Shown: in pieces, positions 45,520-56,288 of the stretch
How positions within the stretch are numbered: position 1 is the first letter of the stretch
Layout of the letters: the number at the start of each line of letters is the position of its first letter
Assembly (NCBI GenBank): GCA_039090855.1
Contig: CM077024.1
Span: 68,822,594-68,886,593 of the forward strand
Length of the DNA stretch: 64,000 nucleotides
Origin: Macrothele yani
Taxonomy: Eukaryota; Arthropoda; Arachnida; Araneae; Macrothelidae
Direction of reading: 5' to 3'
The notes under the pieces: generated by a model
Databases searched by the model: none
The model's input: the letters and a program-made list of their open reading frames with translations, nothing else
What the model was told of the DNA's origin: nothing
Position numbers and translations under genes: made by a program

Positions 45520-46883
45520 CACTGCCTGATAGAGAAAATGTCACACCATGAAGGAATACTCAAAAACAGACCAAACTGCGCACACCGATAGCTAAGTAGG
45601 TCCTGAACAAATTATTTAATTGTCACACTCAGACTAGGTTCCAGTGGACGAATATACAGGATGATCAATAAGGAGTGTGGCCCCATTTTGGGCGATACAG
45701 CATTAAATCCAACGTGGCATCGAGGCAATGAGAGTACCAATAAAGTCCTGGGGTCACGTGGACCATGTGGTGTTGATCCGAGTCCACAGTCCATCTTCAT
45801 TTTGCGGGGGTGGAAGGGTGCTCAACCGACGTCCAATTGTGTTCCCCAGATACTCGCTGGGCGAGACGTCGTGTGATTGTGCTGCCCACGGAAGCATCCG
45901 CACACCGTGTGAATCATTCAGGCTGATCCGAGCGGTATGCGGCCGAGCGTTATCTTGTTGAAAAACGCTGTTTGAGATGCCCTGAAGATCCTGTAATGCC
46001 ACGGGATGCAGCATCTTGTCAACATAGCAGTGTACGGTCAATGTGCCAGTAATGCGTACCAGCGGTGATCGGCTGGTGGCGTTCATTGCACCCCACACAA
46101 TGATTCCACGTTGCCGGGCCGTGTGGTGCTCCACAATGGCGGACGAATCAGCCCATTGGCCACGTCGCCTCCAGACTCTCACACGGCGATCATTCGTGGT
46201 AAGACAGAACCGCGATTCGTCGCTGAACACCACAACGTTCCATTCGTCACCCCACGCAGCTCTGGAGCGACACCACGCTAAGCGGTGACGACGATGGCTT
46301 GCTCTTAAGAGCGGCCTTTGCAACGGACGGGCAGCTAATCGCCGCGACACTGTCTGCGTCGATATCGGAGCATCCATGCTTCTCCGTATAATCTGCAAAA
46401 TGTCGTCCGCTGTGGGCTGTGGTTCCGGTACGGCATGACGTCGGATGCGACAATCGGTGCGATCGGACGTCCGCCTCTCTGCTCTGGTCCCCTTACGACG
46501 TTGCACAGATCCTTCCTGGGACCAGTCTCCAAATGCGACTGATGGTTGTGGCACCACGTTGCGTTTCTTCCACAACACGACGCAAGAACCATAGGGCGGT
46601 ACGAAGGCCTACGATGACACCTCTCGTGAACTGATCTGTTTGACCAAATCGCGTACGACGGCGTCTTAACGGCATTGGCTACCCCTTGTTCATTCTCCAG
46701 ACACGGTTACAGCAGAACCATCCACTTCTCGCGTTCGTGACGATGTCTGGACTAAAGGCCTCACGAGCTGGCTGGGCGCTTATATCCTGCACGCAGCTCA
46801 TGCAACTGGCCTGCAAATGCAATCATTTGCCCACCGTGCATCTTCACGTCTTCGTGGTGTGGGATTTTCTCTTCCAGGTAGTG
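45520..46883 (-). mobile_element. Tc1-like transposon T9, complete ends
   Basis: 1364 bp, TA on both sides (45518-45519 and 46884-46885). The left end is CACTGCCTGATAGAGAAAAT; the right mirrors it as GGATTTTCTCTTCCAGGTAGTG read on the plus strand. Related to T8. Confidence 0.9.
45754..46675 (-). pseudogene. T9 Tc1-like transposase, nearly whole, frameshifted
   Basis: The N-terminus MPLRRRRTRFGQTDQFTRGV starts at ATG 46675 (frame 46493-46675). A frameshift near 46540 leads into 45754-46578. Visible are the second helix-turn-helix (TVSRRLAARPLQRPLLRASH), VVFSDESRFCL (first aspartate), VWGAMNATSRSP, VFQQDNARPHTAR (second aspartate) and HDVSPSEYLGN (glutamate kept; I and H lost against SPIEH). 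Second-D-to-E spacing is 32. A stop follows TRINTTWST, about 40 residues short of the normal C-terminus, which is readable in another frame (45612-45800). Confidence 0.85.
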
Positions 46884-46885
46884 TA

Positions 46886-47547
46886 TTAAAGAAACACTAT
46901 GGATTCAATAAACACCTCCATGTAGTTTTTATGGATTTCAGACAGGATACTATAAATAGAGAAGAATTGTGGAAAGTACTAATATATTAATGGACATAGC
47001 ACAAAAATATCTGAATTTAGTGAAAATGTGCAATGAATAGATTATCTTTAAGATTCGCTCTCTACAGGAACTCTAGAAATCTTGTTAGGCAAAAATGTGG
47101 ACTACTACTGGAAAAGTTCTTATCACCATTGCTTATTTTCTCACTGGAAAAATAAAAATAAATATTCTCGAATACCATAGTACGGTAATTATTAAAAATA
47201 CGTAATATTTGCATATACAGATGATATTTTACTACCAACGAATTCTCGTGAGAAAATCTCTCAAAATACATGCAAATTTATTGAGGCAAGTAATAACAAA
47301 GTACATGTGTATCGCAAGAAATGATGAAAATTCAGCTGACCTCACAGTTGGGACTATGAAAAGGTATAACATTACTTCGGACATCTGGAGGTAAACATCC
47401 GTAGCAATAATACGTACCATGAAATAACAGAAAGGTTAGCTGGTGCTAATAAATGCTACTTCAGTATTATAAAACTCTTGAAATTAAGATTATTATCAAA
47501 CTGTACAAAACAAGGGTTATACATAAACTATATACAACCTGTGCTCA
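46886..47547 (+). pseudogene. Decayed LINE reverse transcriptase, part 1
   Basis: Fragments in changing frames: HVVFMDFRQD (motif A-like) near 46920, FAYTDDILL near 47208-47235 (FADD box with A to T), MCIARNDENSADLTVG near 47305 and a stretch ending YIQPVLI at 47547. The order fits an RTE/CR1-type reverse transcriptase. The last words (PVLI | YSCETWLYRK) continue after T10, at 48743. Confidence 0.65.
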
Positions 47548-47549
47548 TA

Positions 47550-48740
47550 CACCGAGCAGCCATTACATTATGACAACCCCCAGCCTAGAGAAATGAGCGT
47601 GCCTGGAGACCGAACGATGGCGCAGGTGAAGTTCACAGAGCAGTATATATACAACCCGATGACCGGCTTTCGGTTACTTAAGTGTTCGGAGTCAGAATGA
47701 AAAAAGCTGCCGATTTATCGGAGTTTGATAAAAGACAAATTGTGATGGCACGGCGCTTCGGAATTATGATCTCGAAAACTGCGCAGCTTGTGGGTTGTTC
47801 ACGTGCCGCTGTAATGAGTACGTATCAAAAGTGCTGCACAGATGGCCAAATAACGAACCGTCGTCCATCTGTGTGTCGTGCGCAGTTCGTTGATGCCAGA
47901 GGGAAGCAGAGACTGTGGCGCATTGTTCACAGCGACCGCAGGGCCACAGTGCGACAAATCACCCGCAGCTACAACAGTGGTAATCAGGGCAATGTGTCAT
48001 AGCACACAGTTCATCGCAGGCTTCTGCGCATGAGCCTGCGTAGCCGAAGACCGAGTCGGGTCGCCAATAACGCAAGACATGGGCCCAAAATCATCGGGAT
48101 TGGACCGTGGATGTTTGAAAGAACACTGCCAGGTCCGCCGAATGAAGATTATTGGGGCATCACGTAGACGGCCGAGCGTGGATACGCCGATTACCAACGG
48201 AAGCTATGGCACCTGGATGCACTCTTGGGCGGAAACAGGCCGGCGGCGGTATTATGCTGTGGACGACGTTTTCTTGGATACCTGAGACCCTATTATTCCA
48301 ATAGCACAATCTCTGACACCTGTCAGGTATCTGAACATTGTTGCGAACAAAGTTCACCCATTCATGGCAAGTGTGTTCCCTGCTGGTGATGGTCACTATC
48401 AACAGGATAGTGCGCCATGTAACACTGCCAGAATCGTCAAGAAATGGTTCGGTGAACATGCTGGTGACATTCTGTTAATGCACTGCTTCCAAATTCACCT
48501 GACATGAACCTAATCGAACATTTGTGGTTCAACTTCGAAAAGCGGATTCGAGCTAAATCACCACCACCATGAAATGTACGGGAACTAAAGGACCTGCTGT
48601 TGACATTATGGACCAGATACCCCAGGATACCTATCGCCATCTTATCGAATCGATGCTCGCCGAGTAGCCGCTGTTTTGCGAGTTAAAAGGGGTCCTACAG
48701 CTTATTAGGTAGGTGGTCATAATGTAATGGCACATCAGTG
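47550..48740 (+). mobile_element. Tc1-like transposon T10, complete ends
   Basis: 1191 bp flanked by TA (47548-47549 and 48741-48742). The left end has CATTACATTATGACAACC and the right GGTGGTCATAATGTAATGGC, then ACATCAGTG. It sits inside a LINE relic whose sequence resumes on the other side. Confidence 0.9.
47697..48002 (+). pseudogene. T10 Tc1-like transposase, N-terminal part
   Basis: Start at ATG 47697 ([20 protein letters not shown]). The helix-turn-helix is [19 protein letters not shown], then [12 protein letters not shown] and the ATVRQITR segment. A TAG at 48000-48002 interrupts, and HTVHRRLLRM continues in the same frame. Later pieces in other frames are GRKQAGGGIMLW near 48232-48268, QDSAPCNTARIVKKWF near 48402-48452 (second aspartate) and NLIEHLWFN near 48508. 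The first-aspartate region seems lost. Confidence 0.8.
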
Positions 48741-48742
48741 TA

Positions 48743-49740
48743 TATAGCTGTGAAACCTGGTTATATAGAAAAGCTGATGACAGCCATCTTATTACATTTA
48801 TAGAAAAGTACTGAGGCAGATGCATTGTGTTCCATACAATGCGGAGACGGAGAGACACGGGAAAAGACAATGATGAACTTCAACTTCTCTGAAGAAGGAC
48901 AAATATCCTTTCATTTGTTCGAAGTAAGTGAAATATTTTGGACACTATAACGTTACCCCTTTTACGTTATGTAAGATTTCCGGCTGAATAGATGTTAAAC
49001 TAAGGATATATGGGATGCAATTAATTGTGCCGGATAGCTCATGTTAGAGTAAGACTTTTACAAAGGTCAGACGAAACATATACAGAAGTCCAACTTACGT
49101 CAACTTCTTATTGGTCCAACAACATTAGACGAAATCCAAAACATAGCACGGAGAGGTACACAAAACTTCACATACCTTAGTCAAGAGGTTTACAATCAAA
49201 TCTCAGTAACAATCTAACATCTCCACACACAAAGCAACCTCTGCATCGTCTTTTTATCTAACGTTCTTATCACATACATACGTCACTCCCGTTCTGACCT
49301 CAGATTGTTGCTAACGTCATTCTCGTTTGAGGGAAAAGACATAACGTTAACGTTTGAAAATATCTAAGAGAACAAACTCAAATTTACATAGAAAAAAAAA
49401 CTCAAAAGGAACGTTAAAATAGAATATACGTTACAACACGTGTAAATAGCAGATGGACAAATTGTGAAAGAGTTGATGGTAAATAAAATAAATAAGTGTG
49501 GCTAGCGGATGGATAAATTATGTAAGAGTTGCTGGTAAACAAAATAATAAGACAAGACCAAGGGGGAGACCAAGGACTAGGAATCTGGACATGGTTCTTG
49601 GTTATCTAAGAAGGAATGCAGAACCTGCAGAGATATACAGTATGAACAAGAGCGACGGATAAGCTTGGTGGTGGCTGCTCTGAGCCTAAATAGCCCGTCA
49701 AGCAAAAGCAGCTGCTATTGCTGCTTATAATGATGATAAA
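48743..49740 (+). pseudogene. Decayed LINE, part 2 and 3' end
   Basis: YSCETWLYRKADDSHLITFIEKY continues the AETW-type motif split by T10. Intervening sequence is unreadable. Near 49555-49735 comes a basic RGRPRTRNLDMVL-type end followed by an alanine-rich close and AATGATGATAAAA. This resembles the 3' end of an RTE/CR1-type LINE, but joining it to the upstream piece is inference. Confidence 0.5.
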
Positions 49741-50444
49741 ATATCAACATCTTTAAACAATTGATTGGGAAATCTATTTTGTGCTTGATAGCTGCAAACA
49801 TGACCAAAGCTTCCCACTGATTTCCAACTTTAGCATGTGATCAATGTTTACAGTTGTGAAAACCAATTCAACCTCATCATCACAAAATGCAGTGAAATAC
49901 TTTAAAAAATAATTTATCAGCAGTTTTATCAAATAACATTTACGTTAGTCCCGAGAACTTGGCGGTATCGTACTTATTAATTTGTAGAAAATATAGGATA
50001 TATTCAGAGAAGGTTCGGATTGTAAGGAAATTTTGATTGTATTGAACTAAATTTGGATTGTACTGAGCTTGTAAGGTTTGGATTGTGTTGAACTAATTTC
50101 AATTTTTTCAATTTATTATATATTCGCACTTGTTTTAATTTTATTTCGCAAAGAAGTGAAACAATAACAAACAACTCTTACTAGTATTAAATGTTTTCAA
50201 AAACGTTTCTCGCATCTTTTGTGCCTTTCATTTTCGTACCACACAGCACAGAATATTTCGTATATGTTACAAGTACGTAGCACTGAAACATTGAGACTTT
50301 TCAGATACTTTGCGCAATGAAACATTAATGTTACAGAAACCATATACGGTTACGTCAAAATGTCCTCAAACGTTACAGAACTTTGAAACATAAACGATAC
50401 GTTACAGTGAAAGGTCTTTGTAAATTCAACATACCAACTTCATG

Positions 50445-50540
50445 TTACTCTTACGTATTTGAAAGATATTTGTAACTTCTTTACATTACTGTTACGTATT
50501 TAAAAGATATTTGTGACATCATATTACTGTTACATATTTA
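50445..50540 (+). repeat. ~40-bp tandem repeat, about 2.5 copies
   Basis: TTACTSTTACGTATTTRAAAGATA recurs at 50445, 50486 and, shortened, 50524. Confidence 0.75.
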
Positions 50541-50718
50541 CTACGTTGAACATTATAGTTTCAATAAATATTGTAAAATCACAATAAAAAATATTACACT
50601 CGACAGCTGTTTCAAGAGCAACAACAGTCGTGTTACGAGTTGCTTACGTTATCACAGGTGCAACGCAGTCCGCTGTCCATTGGGAACAGTGGCAGACAAA
50701 AGAAAATAAAAATCGGCC

Positions 50719-50766
50719 CCAAATCAGGGTGTTGAAATTCTATTATATTTCAACACCCTCATTTGG
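50719..50766. repeat. 48-bp hairpin
   Basis: CCAAAT-c-AGGGTGTTGAAAT, an 8-nt loop, then the complement ATTTCAACACCCT-c-ATTTGG. One C-C mismatch in a 20-position stem. Confidence 0.9.
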
Positions 50767-51865
50767 TCCCTCATTTGTCGAAATTCTATATTTCAGCGAA
50801 AAAAAAGAAAGAAAATCAGATTCATCATTTCTCTAAATACCTACCAATATGAAATTTCTCAGCTTCAAGAAAAGAAAAACATGCTGGTATAGTGTACTAA
50901 TATAACAACACAGCCATCTACTTAAATTTTGTAAAATGCTTTTTAGAATTTAAAAATTATAATATTCAAGACAATTACTTTCTTTCAGATGATCTTGAAT
51001 CACAAAAAAAAAGAATGAAATATTAAATCAACTAACTAGCTAACTTGAATACGACAGTATCACCAAAGAATATTCCAGTAGCACGTGGAAATACGACTAC
51101 GGGAGTGCTTCGGTGAAATGGCATAAATGCGCATGCGCATCCACGCCGTTGCCAAACCAAAATTCTTAAATATCGCCGGAATGTAACTTCAAGGTAACAA
51201 TTATGTATAATGGAAACTATAAAACAGTAATTAATATCTGTGAATGCTATTCTTAACGTAACCGTTATGTACAAAGAATTGTGTTCCAAAATAGATCTTG
51301 CTGAAACATAATTGTAAGATATCTCTGAAAGTGTAACGAAAATGAGAGATTGTAACATTATTGATACATATCTGAAACGTTTTGTGCTGTATGGGTAAAT
51401 GAATTCAGTTGGCGTTATTATAACGGTTATTTTCTTTCTTTTTCTTTTTTAGTTTAACTACCCATATGAGCATCTGAGATGTAGCCCGTCATAACTGGGG
51501 TCGTTGATTCTATTATTGTAGTGTGATATAAAAACCGGATGCTCACGTTTTTACTCTTTCCTTTGGTATACTGATAGTTCTGTGTTCCAATAGACTGACT
51601 CGATACTTCGGAAATTATTGTACGCGAACAAAATGACTCACCTTGTATGTTGTATGAGATAATCCAATACATAAAGATGAAAATGACGTTTGAACTGAAG
51701 AATATATCTTTAATTGATGTAGTAGCAGGCACACGGAATAGGTTTCATTTGTTACTCTCTGTGTAAAGCATACTTGACCTTTAAGTGTGGCGCATGCGTT
51801 GTACCTCGCTGATGTACAGAAGTGTGTATATAAGCCGCGTACCCCGTGTGAGTTTCTCGCTGTGC

Positions 51866-51897
51866 CTGAGGATGGGTCTGCAGAGACAGACCCGAAA
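51866..51897 (+). ncRNA. Hammerhead-like stem-loop, copy 1
   Basis: CTGAGGA (fits the CUGANGA core box), one T, then stem GGGTCTG, loop CAGAGA, stem CAGACCC and GAAA. The canonical hammerhead has no extra base between CUGANGA and stem II, and I could not define stems I and III. It shares GAAAGATCTC with copy 2 at 61005. Confidence 0.45.
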
Positions 51898-52100
51898 GAT
51901 CTCGCACACAGTTTTAATAATTTGAACCTTTAAACAAATTTTAATTTTCGTAAGTAAAGGTGTTTTCTCGGCTTGCGATGATTCCGCTAGGTTCATTTTG
52001 TGTTGAAATTCGTTACGTCTTGTTCTTCGTGCTTAAGACAGCCAAGATTATTGTATATCAGTAAATTTCAATTAGCACGACAAAACCTCCACTCATCGTC

Positions 52101-53656
52101 TTGTATGTATGTAAATTTTATTTTGAAAACGGCTCTAAGGATTTTAATGAAACTCGTTAACCTACCGTTTTCTGGTTCTAGAAATCGATTTAGCTTGATC
52201 TCGACTTCAGAAAAATTCGTTTAGTGGATTAAATAACCACCCCAAATTACCACGTTTTTAGTGTCATGGCGTCGTCCCATTCATGTTACCCATGCTTAGA
52301 AATCTTATGACGTCACACTCTCGCGATTCATATGTTGGCGCGCGGTCACGCCATCTGTCTCATTACGTCACGCGTTGTGTGCGGATCATATTAAAGTTTT
52401 ATGACGTCACACCCTTGCGAGCAGATAGTCGCGATTCCCATCTGCCTCATAACGTCACGCGTTGTATGCGTATGCCCGTTCGCACGATAATTCGCGTAAA
52501 AATCGTTCGATTTCGATGAAATTTTAATATGTGGTAGGGGAAAACCTGGGGAGTAACCCTATTGAAAGTGAACGAAATGGGGTCAAAGGTCAGGACATAG
52601 GAGCGGGATCCATTCCACTGCTATTATTCATCATAACTAACGTAACAAGTTAGTAAAATCATGCAATGCATTGATTATGATACGCTTTCCAACATACTAG
52701 AAATCATTACTCAAGTTATTACTCAAGTTATGAGGAAAATGGCTGTGGAATAAATCTCACTCCAGTGCCCTGACCTTTGATCCCATTTCGATGATATTCA
52801 ACAGAACTGGTTCAGTGTACCTCCGAAATAACATGATAAAGTTTTGTCGCTGTCGAAGCAATTTTACACAAGTTATGATGCATAAGGGCTATGGAATAGA
52901 TCCCGCTTCTGTGTCCTAACCTTTGACCCATTTCGCCCATTTTCAATGGGATTCGTCCCCAGGCAGGTCCTTACAACATACTAACATTTCATCCAAATCG
53001 AAACATTTTTACGTAAGTTATGACGCATAATGGCGATGGAAGTGATTCCGCTCCTATGTCCTGATCTTTGACCCCCGTTTCGCCAATTTTCAATAGGGTT
53101 TGTCCCTAGGTGATTCCCTACCACATACTAAAATTTAATCGAAATCAAACTTTTGTTACGTTAGTTATGACGCATACGAGCAGTAGAATGGATCCCGCTC
53201 CTATGTCCTGACCTTTGATCCCATTTCGTTCACTTTAAATAGGATTCCTTCCCAGGTGTTCCCCTAACACATACTAAAATTTCATCGTAATCGAACGATT
53301 TTTACGCGAGTTATCGTGCGGACGAACATACGCACACACCGCGTGACGTAATGAGGCAGATGGGAATCGCGACCATCTGCTCGCAAGAGTGTGACGTCAT
53401 ACAACTTTAATAGGATCCGCACACAACGCGTGACGTAATGAGACAGATGGCGTGACCGCGCGCCAAAATCTAATCGGACGACCCCATGACAATGCACAAA
53501 AAACGTGGTAATTCGTGGTGGTTATTAACCCACTAAACGAATTTTCCTAAAGTCGAGATCAAGCTAAATCGATTTCTATTACCAGAAAATGGTAGGTTAA
53601 CGACTTTCATCAAAATCCTTAGAGCCGTTTTCAAAATAAATTTTACATACATACAA
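52101..53656. mobile_element. Foldback element with ~0.5-kb inverted arms (X3)
   Basis: Arm 52101-52646 is the inverted counterpart of 53155-53656, from the outer TTGTATGTATGTAAATTTTA / complement ...TTTACATACATACAA through CACGTTTTT, the TGACGTCA-rich block and one 146-bp-type monomer. The middle (52647-53154) holds minus-strand monomers and starts with AAGTTAGTAAAATCATGCAA, the far end of the X family. No open frame encodes a transposase. Arms differ by small indels and substitutions. Confidence 0.8.
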
Positions 53657-53671
53657 GAATTGCTCCTTTAA

Positions 53672-54275
53672 GGTGAACGTCCAGTAATTTTGCTTCCTGT
53701 AGTTCGAATGAAAAAATTTCTGTACACATTGTCTTCTCAATTAATGCGTTCCCAAGGATGAAAATTTGAACATCGATTAAAATATCTTCATTTTATAACT
53801 TGCAATACTTAATATTTTCTAAAACATAACCGTATTTATGCAATCCAACATTTTTTGTCTACTGACGTCATGAAAATACAGGTCCGGCCATCTTTTTTCT
53901 GGACAATTAATGCGTTCACAAGGATGAAAATTTGAATATCGATTAAAATAGCTTCATTTTATAACTTGGAATACCTAATATTTTCTAAAACATAACCAAA
54001 ATTATGCAGTCCAACATTTGTTCGTCTACTGACGTCATCAAAGTACAGGTCGCGCCATCTTTTTTTCTGGTTTCAACACCACCAAAGGTAAAATTATTGA
54101 TTTTTAATATAATTATGGTGATGTTTTAAAAAATGTTAAGTATTCCAAGGGATAATAAGAAGTTATTTTAATCGATGTTCAAATTTTCATCCTTGGGGAC
54201 TCTTTAATTGTGAAGGAAATGTGTACGAAAGTTTTTCCATTGGAAATATAGGAGCAAAATTGCTTGACGTCCACC
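53672..54275. mobile_element. TTAA-flanked MITE (piggyBac-like ends)
   Basis: 604 bp between TTAA at 53668-53671 and 54276-54279. Ends: GGTGAACGTCCAGTAATTTTGC and the complement of GCAAAATTGCTTGACGTCCACC, an inverted repeat of about 22-28 bp. TTAA duplication is the hallmark of piggyBac transposons. No transposase is encoded. Inside, a ~170-bp unit with AAGGATGAAAATTTGAA is present twice directly (from about 53738 and 53908) and once inverted in part (about 54120-54205). Confidence 0.8.
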
Positions 54276-54279
54276 TTAA

Positions 54280-54786
54280 TAATATGGGATAAGGGCGATG
54301 GAATGGATCGCAATTCTTTGTCCTGACTTTGACCAGATTTCGTCCATTTTCAATAGGGTTCGTCCCCAGGTGGTCCCCTAACACATACTGAAATTTCATC
54401 GAAATCGAACCATTTTTACACACGTTATGATGCATAAAGGCAATGGAATGCATCCCGCTCTTATGTTTTGACCTTTGACCCCAATTCACCCATTTTGAAT
54501 AGGGTTGGTGTCCAGGCGGTCCCTTACCACATAATCAAATTTCATTGAAACGAACCATATTTACGCAAGTTATGACGTATAAGTGTAATGGAATGGATCC
54601 CGCTCCTGCGTCCTGACCTGTGACCCCATTTGTCCCAGTTTCAACAGGGTTCGTCCCCGGGTGGTCCTCGACCACATACTAAAATTTCATCGAAATTGAA
54701 CCATTTTTACGCCTGTTATCGTGCGGACAGACGGACGGACATAGCTGGAGCATATACGCTTCTTCAACCTACGGTTGGAAAGCGTA
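54280..54786 (-). repeat. X-family 146-bp array, minus orientation
   Basis: About three monomers reading backwards, ending with GTGCGGACAGACGGACGGAC and the terminus CATATACGCTTCTTCAACCT, then ACGGTTGGAAAGCGTAA at 54770-54786. This is the uninterrupted form of the site where the LINE inserted at 36972. One intact DR1-type motif is at 54469-54481. Confidence 0.8.
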
Positions 54787-54787
54787 A

Positions 54788-55293
54788 GAAAGGTTCGATT
54801 TCGATTAAATTTTAGTATGTGGTAGGGAACCACCAGAGGACGAACCCTATTGAAAATGGGCGAAATGAGGTCAAAGGTCAGGCCATAGGAGCGGAATCAC
54901 TTCAATCGCCATTATGCGTCACAACTTACGTAAAAATGCTTCGATTTGGATGAAATGTTAGTATGTTGCAGGGGCCTGCCTGGGGACATATCCTGTTGCA
55001 AATGGGGTCAAAGGTTAGGACACATGAGCGGGATCTTTTCCATAGCCCTCATGATTACTTTTTTGGCAATCGAAGCATTTAACTTACGTGAAAATGCTTC
55101 GATTGCGAAAATTCTTTATGTTATTTCGGAGGCATACTGAACAGGTTCTGTTGAATATCATCGAAATAGGATCAAAGGTCAGGGCACAGGACCGAGATTT
55201 ATTCCACAACCATTATCCTCATAACTTGAGTAATGATTTCCGGTATGTTGGAAAGCATATCATAATCAATGCATTACATGATTTTACTAACTT
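54788..55293 (+). repeat. X-family 146-bp array, plus orientation
   Basis: It begins directly after the minus array (AAAGGTTCGATTTCGATTAA) and ends GTATGTTGGAAAGCATATCA, then the ATGCATTACATGATTTTACT flank-like end. An intact DR1-type motif lies at 54868-54880. The two arrays are head to head. Confidence 0.8.
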
Positions 55294-55341
55294 ATTTAAA
55301 CAAATCTGAGACCTAAACATCTAAACGGAAGACACGCCGGC

Positions 55342-55752
55342 AGTCTTGATGGCACAGTGGTCTAAGAGCTGGATCCTGACGATTCATCCGGGTTCGAATT
55401 CCGGTGAGCCGCTCCTGTGTAGCACAGTGGTCTAAGCGCTAGCTTATGATCATTCATCCGAGAAGGGTCCTGGTTCGAATCCCGGTGAGGCATAGATGTC
55501 GTGTTTTTCTTACGGCACTAGTTCTCTCCCTTTTCTGGAACCAGTAACCCTAAATTAGGGAGGGCGACTGCTTATAGCCCATTGAGTTGCTCACAGTGAC
55601 CGTTAAACTTCAATAATAAAAAAAATAATCCCGGTGAAGCATGGATTTTGTGTTTGTCTTGTGTTAATGGCTCTCTCTCTTCCTTGGAACCTGTGGCTCT
55701 TTATAGCCCATCGAGGTGCTCGCGGTAGTCGCTAAACCCCTTATAAAAACGA
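55342..55752 (+). mobile_element. Composite tRNA-derived SINE cluster (S7)
   Basis: Three parts in the same orientation: a lone tRNA-like head (55342-55408, with GGGTTCGAATTCCGG), a complete SINE (about 55410-55622, head to CGTTAAACTTCAATAAT), and a second body/tail without a head (55629-55752, TCCCGGTGAAGCATGGATTT to GTCGCTAAACC). Confidence 0.8.
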
Positions 55753-55835
55753 GACACGACAAAAGCCTTAGTCACAGTTTTTTTTATTTGCAATAGGAGT
55801 ACTATAATATTTCTTCCACAAATCATCAAAACAGG

Positions 55836-56078
55836 TGTAACTTGCCTGCCCCCGAAGGTCGCACGTGAGGTAAAGGCTGATAGCAGTGATCATATATGCC
55901 GGTGTAGTATAGTGGATAAGCTACGGAGCAGAGAGTGGTAAGTTCGTATCCCGCTCCTGGCATAAAAAATGACGGATAAATTTGCTTTATCATACAGGAT
56001 ACAATTCAAGGGCACAAAATAACAATTATAAAGCGAGGGATTCTCCTCTTGCTTCCGATCTATAATTGTATCATGCAT
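55836..56078 (+). mobile_element. Second TRIM-like LTR with a different tRNA-like head
   Basis: 55836-55994 follows the plan of the TRIM LTR at 42238: TGTAAC start, CTGCC...GAAGG.CGCAC, TAAAGGC.GATAG, a tRNA-like block (about 55898-55963), ATGACGGA.AAATTT and ...TTTATCATA. The tRNA-like part (GCCGGTGTAGTATAGTGGAT, then AGTTCGTATCC as B box) differs from the other. The following 80 bp share GATTCTCCTCTTGCTTCCGA-like sequence with the TRIM internal region and can fold (CAATTATA/TATAATTG). No second LTR was found. Confidence 0.65.
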
Positions 56079-56288
56079 TTTGCTGTTTCATTTTCATTGT
56101 TCGATTTAATTTGAGAATGTGTGCCAATATGGAATGACTCTTGTTGATTTGCATTTTAAAATAATCATTTAATTTTAAATTTCGCATCTTTAATATTTTA
56201 TTCGTTAATTATACAAAAGTTTTCAAAAATCTTACATGTCTTTTATCTTAAAATGTGACTACTGTACCATCATTTCACTTTAGCCTTC

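Larger units (their letters stand above)
49741..51865. other. No recognised gene; small repeats
   Basis: AT-rich DNA. It contains a ~40-bp tandem repeat (50445-50540) and a long hairpin (50719-50766). Confidence 0.4.

Noticed and set aside
51866..51897. Canonical hammerhead ribozyme
   Set aside because: An extra base separates CUGANGA from stem II, and stems I and III with a cleavage site could not be drawn; kept only as hammerhead-like.
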